Assembly: GCA_019914945.1 (NCBI GenBank)
Contig: CM034100.1
Coordinates: forward strand, 10,055,096 to 10,119,095
DNA: 64,000 bases
Origin: Typha latifolia
Taxonomy: Eukaryota; Streptophyta; Magnoliopsida; Poales; Typhaceae
Direction: 5' to 3'
Below the pieces are notes generated by a model. It saw nothing but the letters and a program-made list of their open reading frames with translations, had not been told where the DNA came from and did not search any database. Each line of letters starts with the position of its first letter. Position 1 is the first letter of the stretch. Positions 34,230-45,311 of the stretch are shown piece after piece. A program made the translations under genes and the position numbers.

Positions 34230-35799
34230 TTCAACCCAACCCAATATTCGACCGGATCCGAATTGTATTTGAGTAAAAAATTCCTACCCGATTTAAGTAG
34301 AATTCTTTGGAAAAAAAAACCTAGATATGAACTCGAATATGGATAGTGTTTTTAAAAAACAAAATAGATACGCATATAAATATTGGTCAGATATAATTTT
34401 TCAAATAATTTATAATTTTTAGCTTGCTTATTAGATAATGGATACTTATATTAGTTTGTGTTTTATGTTGTTCATAGAAATTGATTTTGCTAACTTTATA
34501 TGTAATTGGCATGTAATAAATATTTTTTTTAAACTCTTAGTATATTGTGTCAATTATGTTCAAAAGGAATGTTATAATTTGTTTAAAATTCAATTCATAT
34601 TCATTTAAAATTCAATCTTCAATGTGAAATTTAATTGATCCATATTCAAATTATACGTATCCGTATAGTTTAGTTAGAATATGGTCTTAAATATTGCTAC
34701 CTGTCTAAAATTTGTATATGAACCAAAAATATAAATCTAGATATAAATTAAACACTATCTGATCAGGTTAGTTTTAACTCTACTAACTCACAAAATAAAA
34801 AATGCACTTTGCTTTTTGTACAAATCACCCTAAAATAATATTTGCAATATTAAGAAATTCCCTAATAGTAAATTTATCTGTCTTTATGTTATTCATATTT
34901 ATAAATTCCACATAAGGATAGTGGAATTTATCATAAATGCCACGAGAAGGCTGGAGCTTCAAATTAAGCATTGTATTCTTCCAAATATTGTTTTGCTTTA
35001 TGGAAACCTAATTATCTGACGAAAAGTTTCAAAGGACCTCAACATATCATTTGCCTCTAGTAAGTACTAGGCTATGTTTTATATCCAGCTAAGATTAAGA
35101 TTATATATATATATACACACAACAACAACAACTACTACTACTACTTTGACTGGTATTTGTGGTTTTTGAAACAAAATATAATTATCTATAAAAGTACGGG
35201 TAAATGGTAAAGTATCTAATAAATATTTGGGAGCTTTCCCCTCCACTATAACATGTTATTCTCTGCTGGCAAAAGATTCAAGTCATGTGTAAACTCAAAC
35301 ACTACCTCCTCCTGACTGCCAACTGGCTCATCTCTTCCATGATGCCCCACCTGAGTTCTGCTCACTCCCCCATGTATGCCAGCCAGGGTGGCCTGTACTA
35401 GCCTCGTGCATTCCCCACGCATCCCAATACTCCAAGTAAAAGGAAATCAATACACATTAGATGTGGCCAGGAAGAGATCTACATGCAAACCTAGGAAATC
35501 ATATCGTATCTCACAAAGAATGGCCGTTCTCCCATGACAAAGATAACAAGGCCATCTTACCCTATACGTCTATATCTCACTAGAAATGACTAGCTTTTCA
35601 GGAGATCTTTATATGAGCTCACTAGTTTTCTTTTTTCTTTTTTTAAAATAAAAAATGAGCTCGCTAGTTGAGTTTATGACAGTAAATTCAGGATTACAAA
35701 GTGAACAATCAATCAGATAGGCGAAGTATATATTATTTGAAGACACCAATCGACTAACATAAACATCATCTTTGTTCCAAGAGCATATCGTGACAGGCC
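34230..35799. other. AT-rich intergenic region downstream of the PB1 gene
   Basis: No gene seen. Short simple repeats (ta)n/(ac)n/(aac)n/(act)n lie at about 35104-35143. The 35230-35620 segment has a more balanced base composition and does not match other parts of the window. It may be part of the 3' region of the PB1 gene or unique DNA. Confidence 0.4.
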
Positions 35800-36055
35800 T
35801 CAGAAGCTAACCGTGGCCGATGGCAATGAAAACACAAAGCAGGGGAGACTCTTACAACAACCCACTTCCCTTATTCCTATCACAACACTCAGACTACATA
35901 CAATACGCATTATCCATATAACCAAGAAACACTTCGGATACCATAAGAGATATATAATAGAATCCAGAATAAGACTTAAATAAGAGATTACTATAGTTCT
36001 ACTTACCTCCAAAATCATTTTGGCTCTTAATTCTCCACATATAAGCCAACAGTAG
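35800..36055 (-). other. Likely 3' UTR of the PB1 gene
   Basis: Immediately downstream of the stop codon, on the minus strand. Non-repetitive within the window. It contains a possible donor (gattttggag|gtaagt) near 36008, so a 3' UTR intron is possible. No polyadenylation site is defined. Confidence 0.35.
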
Positions 36056-38022
36056 TTATGATCCTCTCGTTTGCTTGACCTCCCCTGTTGCATCAGGAAT
36101 GGCTGCTACAGCTGCTGCACTCATCGTCTGATACTGAGGAGCCATCGCAGGCGGCGAAGTAGCCTGCGAGTAGTACATTTGTGGCGCATTGGCAGGGTCG
36201 GCAAAGTCGTAAGCATAATTAGCCATGGTTGCCGGGGGCTGAGACGGGGGTTGATGGTGCATAAGATGGTAACCCATTCCAGCAAATTGATGCGCTTGAT
36301 CAGCAGTGGAGACATGAATGAGTTGTGCCGGAGCGGAACCGGAACTCGGATGCATTGCCGCAGGAGGAGCGGCAGCTGCCGCCGCGGTCCGATACAAACT
36401 GGACGGTGGCAATTCCTGAGGCTTCAAGGCCACCATAGGGACCGTGGACTTTCCGGCAGTTGGGTCTGACAAATTGGGCTGCATTGAGGCCAAATTGTAT
36501 GGCGGTGATGGGTTCTGGTGGACAGGCAAGTAGTACATGGGGACGTGGGAGTGAGATTGCTGGGATTGCTGCGGCATTGGGTAATAGGATGGAACGGGGA
36601 TGAAAGTGCCGGTGGCCGGGTGGTGGATGTAGTGCGGGTTCGTCTGAATGAATTGCTGCGGCGGCGGCGGCTGCGGCTGCTGATGGTGATGGATTTGATG
36701 CTGCTGTTGAATTTGCCCGGCGTCCGCGACGGGCATTGGAGCCCGATATCCTCCGGCGTCGGAGTATTTCAGCTCGGACGATGAAGTCCTCTCCTGGTAG
36801 TACATGGGTCTACAACCAAGAAACCAGAGTCAAAATCTCCATCAGTAGATATCAAAGAAATAATGGTGTTAAAAGTATACCACCTAGCGTTTGGATCGGA
36901 GATGGGAAGATCGAACACAGAGGGCTTATGCTGCTGCGGTGGCGGCTGCGGCATCCTTCGCACACCGCCATGGTCGGACTTCTCGTCGTCCGAGAAGACG
37001 CGATTGGGGTTTTCGGCGTGGGAGATTGTAGGGTTAGAAGCAGAGCTGGCGGGGAGGTGGACCGGTGGCTGGTGGTGAAGCAGGGCGGCCTCCCTCAACC
37101 CCTCGTCTTGCCGCTGAGAAGGCGCCGAGATGCCCATGTGAGCGAATTGGTCATTCAGATCGCCGATCCGGCTATCCGGAGGCCGGTCATCAGCGCGAAC
37201 ACGAATTGGGGGAAGGTTCGACAGCGAGGGAGCCGACGACGCCGAGCCGAAGGAGGAGGAGGTATCGAGCATTGGCGAGTCGGGGACCGAGTGGACATCT
37301 TGCCGAGCGAGCTTCCCCGACGAATCGGGCCGCGGGAGTTGCTCCGCTGGAGCACCGACAGCAGCTCTAACAACGGGGGCGCCGCCGCCGCCGCGGGAGT
37401 GGGTGGAGGAGTCGTCTTCAAGACCAAGCAAGCAATTGACTGATGCGGAATCGTTTCGAGGGAATCCATCGAGAGCGCCCATGGCGCTATTGAGAGCGTC
37501 GACGAACCACGTATCCGACTTGGACGAATCATCCATTAAAGACCCAACAGAAGACGTCGTCGACTCTGGCTTGGAAGGGAAGAGGAAGAGACGGAGTCTT
37601 GAAGTACGAGTCGATCCACCGCCACTGCCGGAGGAGGTGGAGGAGACGATCCGATCGTACTCGTCGATCATGTTGTCGAGGTCCTCGTCGGTGGAGACGG
37701 AGATGAGGGAGTCGAGGTCCTCGTTGGGGAGCTGGTATTTGAGGGAGAAAGGCAAGCCGTTAAGGAGGGAGCGGGACAGCTTGGCGTGAAGGTCGGCGAG
37801 GGAGGCTTGGCGATCGACGACGACGATGCGGGTCTCGCCGCCGAGGTAGCAGAGGGATTTATCGGTAGGTCGGGGGACGATGCGGCCGCCGTAGCTGCAC
37901 ATGAGGCGGAGGCGCGGAGCAGCGGCGGCGGCGGCAGAGGAAGGGAAGGGCTCATCCCATGACTCGCCGCCGCGGGAGCGGGGGGATGAGTCGACCGAGT
38001 CAGGGTAGGCGGACGTGTCCAT
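36056..38022 (-). CDS. PB1-domain (octicosapeptide/Phox/Bem1p) protein, two exons
   Basis: Exon 1 is 38022-36884 and exon 2 is 36809-36056, on the minus strand. The donor gctag|gtggtata and acceptor ttggttgtag|accc give a 74 bp intron and a 630-residue protein across DPNAR-PMYYQ. Residues about 37-124 form a PB1 domain: RLRLMCSYGGRIVPRP, then FSLKYQLPNEDLDSL and an acidic OPCA segment (VSTDEDLDNMIDEYDR). PB1 domains mediate protein-protein binding, often through head-to-tail pairing. The rest is low complexity: Ser/Asp-rich up to about residue 380, then Gln/His/Pro-rich repeats and poly-Ala, probably disordered. Plants have a family of such proteins, including PAL OF QUIRKY-like ones; which member this is cannot be told. 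The reading frame is clean, unlike every neighbour. A start at 38022 fits: the upstream sequence has no longer in-frame extension and the PB1 domain is complete. Confidence 0.93.
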
Positions 38023-38245
38023 GGCTGGGATTGGACAGAGATTGAGATATCGCGGAAGGGGGAGGGTGGTTCGTGGGAGGGGAGAGGAAAGTAGGGGGAA
38101 CGGGATGAGTGCTGGAGTTGGAGGAATTGGGGGCGATTTCCGTTCGTGCGGGGTCGTGTTTGAGGTAGCGTGCGCGTGAGCGTGCGAGATGGGCGTGTGG
38201 GGGTGGTCAGTTTTACTCTAGGTTTGGCTCTTCGCTAGGGCTATC
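38023..38245 (-). promoter_or_regulatory. PB1 gene 5' UTR/proximal promoter
   Basis: 223 bp between the start codon and a hAT-derived insertion. GC-rich, with cct/ccc tracts on the minus strand and a CpG-rich stretch (cgtgcgg, gcgtgcgcgtgagcgtgcg). No clear TATA box is seen. Confidence 0.4.
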
Positions 38246-38783
38246 TAGCCATGATTATCGGGAGGACCGGGCTGGGCTTTTCGGGCCAACCGGGCTGGGC
38301 TTTTCGGGCCAACCGGGCTTAAGTATTTGTTCACGGTCAGACCCACCAATTACTCTGGTCGGGCTGGGTTCAGGTCGGGCTAGAATAGTCTAACCCGTTA
38401 CTACCCGTCGGCCCGTGAGAGATCGGGCTAGCCGGTTGGGCCGGGTTGGCCCGACCCACTAATCATTCAGCCCAACCCACATTTTAGCTATTTTAGAATT
38501 TTTTTATTATCCGTCCATTTAAAAATAATAATAATAAATTAAAAAAATTTAAATGTGTACTTTAAAAAAAAATGTAAAATGGTATAGTACCAAAATTTTA
38601 ATTCTTTTTACTGTAGGAGAACGGGTAAGTACTGTAACAGAACAGGCGGGCCTAGTTGCGGGCCGGGTCGAATGGGCAAAGAGCTAGCCCGTGCAGCCTG
38701 TGGGTAGTTCGGGCTCGTGCCGAGCTTAGCCTGGTCCAAACTAAGCTGGGCACGTGAGGGCTGGGTCGTTTGATCAAAGTCTA
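38246..38783. mobile_element. Non-autonomous hAT derivative upstream of the PB1 gene
   Basis: 538 bp with no ORF. The target duplication gggctatc is perfect, at 38238-38245 and 38784-38791. The ends TAGCCATGATTATCGGG and TAGACTTTGATCAAACG (right, reverse complemented) resemble the termini of the 4.1 kb hAT at 29437-33525. Both subterminal regions also match that element: the left shares gggcttttcgggc, cgggcttaagtattt, gggctagaatagtcta and cccgtcggccc; the right shares gggcaaagagct and cccgtgc. A 24 bp segment (accgggctgggcttttcgggcc) is duplicated in tandem near the left end. An internal-deletion derivative of the same family. Confidence 0.88.
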
Positions 38784-38791
38784 GGGCTATC

Positions 38792-39731
38792 TCACAAGAC
38801 TCGTGAAGCTAGTAGGCCTGACTCTTTGACTCGACCTCTAAGTGAGCTAAGCCGTGCTGAAGGCTCAATTCAACTTTTTAAGGGATAGTACTCATTTTCT
38901 CACTTTTTAAAATATTATATATAGAGAGAGACTTAAAGTACTCCTAGTCATTGATATGACTTGGGCCAAGCCTGGTGGTCTCAGGCCGAGCGCATAGGGA
39001 TTGGATTCCTAATTTTATTTTTATTTAATTATTGTTATTTGCTTATTAGATTTAATTTCTACACTAGTACTATTTACTTTCAAGTATTTATGAGTTCAAT
39101 CCAATCAGTTATCTGAACCGGCTAGATGGTAGCTACCTATAAAATATTATGGTGCGCACTGTAATCAACTATCAAATGAATTGTACTTTTTTTGCCCTAA
39201 TCTTCTTCCTCTCTTTTTTTCTATTTCCCTCGTCCCTTGGCAGAAGCCACCACCATGGCTCCACCACCTCTAGCCCCTATCAACCGGCCAATCATCCTAG
39301 TCCCTTAGGGGCGCGGCCCACCCTTCCCTCTCCTTCTAATCTCTCTACCATCATCTTAACCTTGTCCACCACCTGTAACCTTCCACCTCCATCATCCATA
39401 CTGGTGCCACTCCATCGCCCTCGGCCTTCCACCACCATACTCTACCTAAGAGTCCGTGCCTCCGCCTAAATCTCAAATCCCGCTAAGACCTGAATCCAAC
39501 AGCTTTGACCTTCTGACCTTCATCCACTATTCTAAACATATCTTCCAATCCAGCTATCCAATTTAAGTAAAATTAGATTCGTTAGAAAGTTCTTTATCAA
39601 TACAATATATCAAAATTTCATGTCAATCTAATAGCTAGATCCACTGAAAATTCTTCCGAATGTTTCATATAATTTTTTGTCAAGATCTAGTTGCAAGTTG
39701 AATCAAACCTTTTCGAGGGAAGATTGTATCA
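38792..39731 (+). repeat. Spacer and 5'-truncated LTR-D fragment
   Basis: From about 39120 the sequence matches LTR-D: a TATA-like acctataaaatatt, a leader with ccctaatcttcttcctctc, the agtcccttagggg block, and the tail ending in gattgtatca at 39731. The part before 39120 is unassigned AT-rich DNA. No coding content. Confidence 0.65.
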
Positions 39732-39802
39732 ACATGTCAAATCTTATGATGACCATTTTATATGGATTGTATAGAAAAAAGGTCACAACTAGCATTCTAT
39801 TA

Positions 39803-40619
39803 CGGACCAGATCTGGAACGATCCGTCCGTTGGATGATTATAAAAATTTAGCTGGAGGTAGCCTCTTGAGTTAGGGTTCTAATGACTCTGTTTCACCTAA
39901 ATCGAAGGTCGGGATGAAAAGATAAAAATAAAATAGTGGAGATAGCGCATAGAGGATAGAATGGTAATTTCTGACATTGTGGCGGTCGTCGGAGGGTGGC
40001 AGACGGCCAAGGGTGGTAGTGAATGGACGTATTGTAGGTGGCTGCTGGAGATAAGAGGTGGCTAGGGTTTAGATGCTTAAAGGGGATCTACAGTTATGAT
40101 CTACTCCTATAAAAATAAAGACAATCTAATGGCTAATGAAAAAAGATCAGGACGAGAATAATAACTGGCTAAACTCAGATTTTTCTTTATTCACTTTCAT
40201 ATAATTATCAATACATATACACTCCATTTATAGGAGTAAAAATCCATAGCAGATCGGATCCACATGCGGATTATCCGATTTATTTGAAATTCAAACAATA
40301 AGATAAAGCTAGTTAACTAACTAACTATCCGATTATCCTTCGTTTTGTCATAGATATATTTCGAATCTGGAGAAGTCTTAAATATATATCAAAGTTGTAG
40401 ATCTGGAGGTTGGTGATCTTATCCCGCTTGTTTAATATTATTCGAACGTCTGTAGAATATTATGTGAATATTTTCCCAAAACTGTGCAAAGCTAGATTTA
40501 GCTAATTAAATAAAATCCTAACCTTCTAACTAAACCAAATAAGCAAATAAGATAACTAGACTCAATCAATTGAGTCTAATCTCCCCTTGATGTAATCCGA
40601 TCTGACCCGATTCGCATCA
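39803..40619 (-). repeat. LTR-A joined to an LTR-C fragment
   Basis: 39803 to about 40330 is a minus-strand LTR-A copy: ggaacgatccgtccgttggatgattat at its edge matches window position 1 onward. From about 40330 to 40619 the text is LTR-C (gtttaatattattcgaacg, gctaattaaataaaatcctaac, ending cgattcgcatca). The abrupt switch shows a rearranged junction. Confidence 0.65.
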
Positions 40620-40786
40620 CATTCGCAGGCAAGCCCTACTAACAATATGTGAGAGAGAAGGAGGATACAACCTTACTCCTTGCATCATCTTCTCTCTTGA
40701 TAGATTTACTAATATATCCAATAACCCACTAATATGATATAGTTAGGATTCGATATTCATTACAATGAAGCTAATGGCCCAGGTAA

Positions 40787-41535
40787 TAGGTTACGGAATG
40801 ATCCCTTCAAGATCTAGATTTATTACAGGAATTAGTCTGCGCAACCAAGGCTAAGTTGATCAATCTGTAACTTTCTGATCTACGCTTTTTTTATTTACAC
40901 CCTTCGTAGATTCGAATAGCAACTAGGACGAAAATACGCTAGAGTGGGGATGACGATGGTGATGACGAGTGGAGTGGATGACAGGGTTATGGATGATAAT
41001 AGAGATGAAGGTGGATAGTTGATGTAGTTTAAAGGATAAGGACGAAGGAGAAGAAGTGGTTGAGATCCTAAGGAGGAGGGAGGACTTGATAGACAATGGA
41101 GGTTAGAAGATAGATGAGACCTTGCCAACGGTAGAGGTGGCTGATTGGTGAAGAGGGAGAAAGGAGATTAGGATAGAGAGACTAGAGAGAGAGGATAGAG
41201 GGGCGTAGAAAATAATATTCATTTATCATAATGATTTTGGTTGCCATCCACACATTTATAGAGGCTAGCCAACAAGCCAAAATAACAATTATTAACCCCA
41301 ATACTAGTGGACTCTCGCCGGTCGCGTTCGAATGGGGTCGACCGAGTTGGAACGCACAAAAGACGTTCTCTATGGATACAAACTGATGCAGGCATTTGCA
41401 CACGGGCGTTCAAACGCGCCTGACCGCATTCGAATGCACATTTCTTGTTCTCTATTTTTACGAACTGATGCAGGCGTTCGCGAAAGAGTTCGAACGTGCC
41501 CCCTTCTGCGTTCGAACGTAACCTACAGAAAGTTG
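40787..41535 (-). repeat. LTR-B copy, 5'-truncated
   Basis: Minus-strand LTR-B from taataggttacggaatg at 40787 to the gtaacctacagaaagtt block at about 41535, where homology stops short of the TGATAC start. It carries the GTTCGAAC module at 41320-41525 and a TATA-like stretch (ttataga on the plus strand near 41258). 40620-40786 is unassigned. Confidence 0.7.
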
Positions 41536-42858
41536 AGCATTTCTTCCATGCCCCAGGAGTAGGTAACTTAATTGGAGGTCCAACAGTTAGAATTTATGAG
41601 GGTATAATAGAAATGTAAATGAATTAAGAAGGATCGCCGATTCAATAGGTATTTATTTTTAAAATAAAATTTTAATGAACGGTTTCTCTGCTAAGTTTGC
41701 TTTTTGTTCTCCCTTCCTGCTCTTTCTCTCTCTTTCTGCTTTTGAAATCCTCTCTTCCCATGCCGTTTTTCTCCCGTTTTCTTTCGATCTCAACCGAAGC
41801 CACGCCTTCGATGCGTCGTCAAAGCGGATCCCACAATATTCTGGTAAGACTACTTTTTTTGTGTATTTAGACTTCTAAAAATCACCAACGAGTATTTAAG
41901 ATCAGAACTTTTGCTTCTATGTTAGACATCATCTCGTTAGCTTTCACACCGTAAATCTGATAAGGAGAGATAATTGTTTAGATGTCATGCTATTTATTCT
42001 TTACCCCATGCTCTGTTTTCAGTTTTCTCCCCAAATCAAGCACGCCACTATTAAAGTCAAGTAATTTTTCTCCCAAATCAACTCCTTCCAGATCTCTCTC
42101 TCTCTCTCTCCGCCCCTTTCTCCTCCCTTTGATCTCGATCCATGGGAGTTATTCTCCTCTGCTGTACTTGGAAGGATATGTATTGGCCTAGGAAAGGGAC
42201 ATACAGATCCCTAACCAACGTGGTTCTATGAAGAAATCTCAGCGAAATTTCTTGTCTTTTTTACATATCCTTTTTCTTCCAAAAAGTCCTACAACACTAC
42301 CAACCATCTATACAGTAATACACTTTTTTTTACTTTAGTAGTTCTCTTCCTTGTGCGAGGAAATAAAAGCTTTCGGTCCTTGCTTTCGTGGTTGGGCGAA
42401 TTTGTCCTTTACTTTGATTTGTAGTTTAAGTTGTCAAGTGTCAATCTCGTGAAAATGTTTTCAATTAGTTTTTAGAAGCCTTGTGGTTCTTTTAGTTAAG
42501 TTTGTTTTCTATGAGAGCATTGCATTACATGGTAGCATATCCTTGATTAACAAGTTTATTTTCTATGATACGTTGGGCTATTCATATTGAAGGAAAACTA
42601 TTATTGACTTGATTGTGATGTGAGGAGGCTATATGGGTTATCTATCAAGTCTCCATAAGAATGGTGATATATTCTCTATGGCCTGATCTTTTATTCCTCA
42701 GGTTAACCATCTTAAGAGATTTGGTATTGCGAATTCTTGAGAGTTCAGATAGCTAGTTAAGCCTTTATTATTTTATTTGTTGTTAGTAACCTGCTTTGTT
42801 TTAAAGTACAAAGTTGAAGAAAATAGGGAGGTTTTATACTTTACTCATTATCAGCTAT
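41536..42858. other. Noncoding or gene-fragment DNA without mobile-element matches
   Basis: About 1.3 kb that matches no other part of the window. 41675-41878 opens with ATG and a hydrophobic N-terminus (CSPFLLFLSLSAFEIL) and has a good donor at about 41842 (attctg|gtaaga). CT-rich leader-like runs occur at 41725-41780 and 42090-42130, and the T-rich 42400-42800 stretch looks like intron. It may be the 5' end of a host gene cut by the retrotransposon at 42859. No conserved domain supports this. Confidence 0.3.
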
Positions 42859-45202
42859 TCAGCTTATATATATTTTGTTCTTGGTAGCATAAAATTTATA
42901 GTTAACATCAGTTAAAGAAGACACATAATTCCTATTGACTAATGGACAATATTTATCTACAATCAGTTGGCCATGCTCCCCATTTACTAGTTTAAGTTTT
43001 AAATGTTGAGAATTGAGACCACTCAAGTCTATTTTAGAGAATACTCTAGCTCCCCTTAACTGGTCAAACAAATCATCAATGCGAGGTAGAGGATATTTAT
43101 TCTTTATTGTCACTTGGTTCAGCTGTCTATAGTCTATATACAGAACAACCTGAGTGTCCCATCTTTCTTCTTAACAAAAAGAATAGGCGCTCCTAAAGGA
43201 GAGACACTAGGTCTTATAAAGCCTTTCTGTAGTAGTTCTTCTAACTGTACCTTAAGTTCCTTCAATTCTATTGGTGCCATTCTATAGGGGGCTTTAGAAA
43301 TAGGTGAACTATCAGGAGCTAAATCAATTGAAAAATTACTTCCCTATCCATGGGTAATCCGGGGAGATCATTTGGGAAAACATTAGGAAACTCTCTAACA
43401 ACTCAGACATCTTCTAATTTGATCTTTTTATCAGTATCTCTTGATAGGCTAGCTAAGACATATGTGCATCCTTTCTTTAATAATCTGCAAGCTTCAAATG
43501 CAGAGATTATCTCTATAGGATTGCTGGATTTATTGCCCTTAATTCTATATTCTGCCCTCATCAGCTAAATTCATCACAATTTCCTTTCTATAGCAGTCTA
43601 TATTGGCATGATATGCAGCTAACCAATCCATCCCTAAGATAACATCAAAATTTGTCAGCTCTAGTGGCAAAAGATCTACTTTGAACTCCCTATCCCCTAA
43701 ACTAACTGTACAAGATTTATAAGCAGAATCAATAACAACTCTCTCCTACTAGTGTGGCAATCAACATAATATCCTCTAAAGGTTCCATTAGCATATCAGC
43801 ATGGCAAGCAAAAGAACTTGAAATAAAGGAATGTGTGGCACCTGGATCAAATAAAACTCTTGCTGTATAAGAAAATAATTTCAGAGTACTTGTGGCCACG
43901 TCATTAGATGCCAAAGCGTCGTGCTCCATCATCGCGAAGATCCGGCCACCTTTAGACTTTCACCCAAGCTGAGAGGACCCTGCTCCAACAACTCCTCTAC
44001 CTCGGCCAGCCGTAGTAGAAACCCCAAGAGGTGCAGTTCTAGAAGATGCTACAGCAGCAGAAATTAGGGCGGTGGCGGCGCGCGGACAGTCACGACGGAT
44101 ATGACCAGGCTGTCCACACTCAAAACACAATTGTGAGTTAGGGCAATCTCGAAGATGATGACCAAATTTCCCACACCCAAAGCAGTGACTTCTCCAAGTA
44201 GTCTGCTCTCCAGTAGATCCACCCCCTCTACCAATGGAAGGCAGTCCAGTCACGCTAACCTGAGACACTACTTAGCTAAGTCCTCCAGATCCTCGTGAAT
44301 CAGATCGGTTAACAGATGAACCAGCTCTAGAACTTCCCCAATAAGGATGGTAGGGAAGGCGACATTGTGACTGCGAATGCGGTAGACTCTGGCTTACAGA
44401 AGGAACCCTAGAACTTTTGCCTCGCCTAGACTGGGTCCCGGATCGTCGAGCTTCCATGGCGCTCTTCTCCTGAATCACCCCCTTAAGTGCCATAGCCCTA
44501 TCCACTATATCAGCATAAGGGATGAGGCCTGCTGCCTCCAAGCTCTAACGTATAGCATAATTCAGTCCAAGCTTAAAACGTCGAGTTCTAGCTGCTTCAT
44601 TTGGAACTTGATGGGGGCACAAAACGGGCTAAATCATTAAATCTGACCTCATATTTTACCACCGTCATAGGACCCTGACGTAAATGCAGAAATTCATCTT
44701 CCATCTTTTCTTTCCTCTAGGCTAGAAAATTCTTTTGATCAAAGGCATTAAGAAATAACTCCCAAGTGATAACAGTGTCCCCTATCCTTGATTTTATCAG
44801 TCTTTCTGTAGCTTTCCACCATTGTTCTGCCTCACCTCTGAGCATAAAGGCAGCAAAGGCTACTTTCTACTGATCATTATATCCTAAAGTATCCAACATT
44901 TTCTCTATGTCCGGTAACCATCCACCGGCCTCTAGTGGATTAACATCTCCACTATAAATTGGGGGGTTTAACTGCATAAACTTATTTAACGTGATGCCCG
45001 CTGTAGGAGGTGACTCAGAACTCTTTGCTGATATGCCAGCTCCTCTGCTTCGAAGGATTTCCTCAATAAGTCTTTCTTGACTGTCCAGGAGGTGCGAAAT
45101 AGGATCACGCTCCTCTATAGATGGAGGGACTCCTAGGGTCTTAGTAAGGGCCTCAGTTGTGGAGGTCACCATAGATTGTAAACCTCTACGACGGGGCGGC
45201 AT
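42859..45202 (-). pseudogene. Tekay/Del-like gypsy gag-protease-RT N-terminus, truncated
   Basis: Minus strand, reading right to left. Gag starts at 45202 (MPPRRRGLQSM; then FMQLNPPIYSGDVNPLEAGGW, typical of plant Tekay-type gag). Two CCHC zinc knuckles follow at 44190-44080 (CFGCGKFGHHLRDC and CFECGQPGHIRRDC). Protease is at 43930-43730 (VLFDPGATHSFIS). The RT N-terminal part lies at 43340-42960 ([39 protein letters not shown]). It ends before the RT catalytic DD motif, so the 3' half of pol and the 3' LTR are missing. Stops and frameshifts at about 44870, 44270 and 43730 disable it. The knuckles differ from the CX2CX6GHXC type of the other gypsy elements here, so this is a different lineage. 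Confidence 0.85.
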
Positions 45203-45311
45203 CTTTCTATAGAAATAATCAAAATCAACTGATTACTGATCAAGTAAACTTCTAAACTTTATCTCTTCTGTAACCCTAAGATCACTATACTTCCCTAGAC
45301 TAAAGGTGACA

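Noticed and set aside
36056..36805. Separate small gene downstream of the PB1 ORF
   Set aside because: The intron donor and acceptor join it in frame to exon 1, and its Gln/Pro/His-rich sequence is the usual C-terminal half of such proteins.
36736..37443. Plus-strand open frame opposite the PB1 gene
   Set aside because: Shadow of the GC-rich coding exon on the other strand; no domain, and the minus-strand frame has a complete PB1 domain and clean splice sites.
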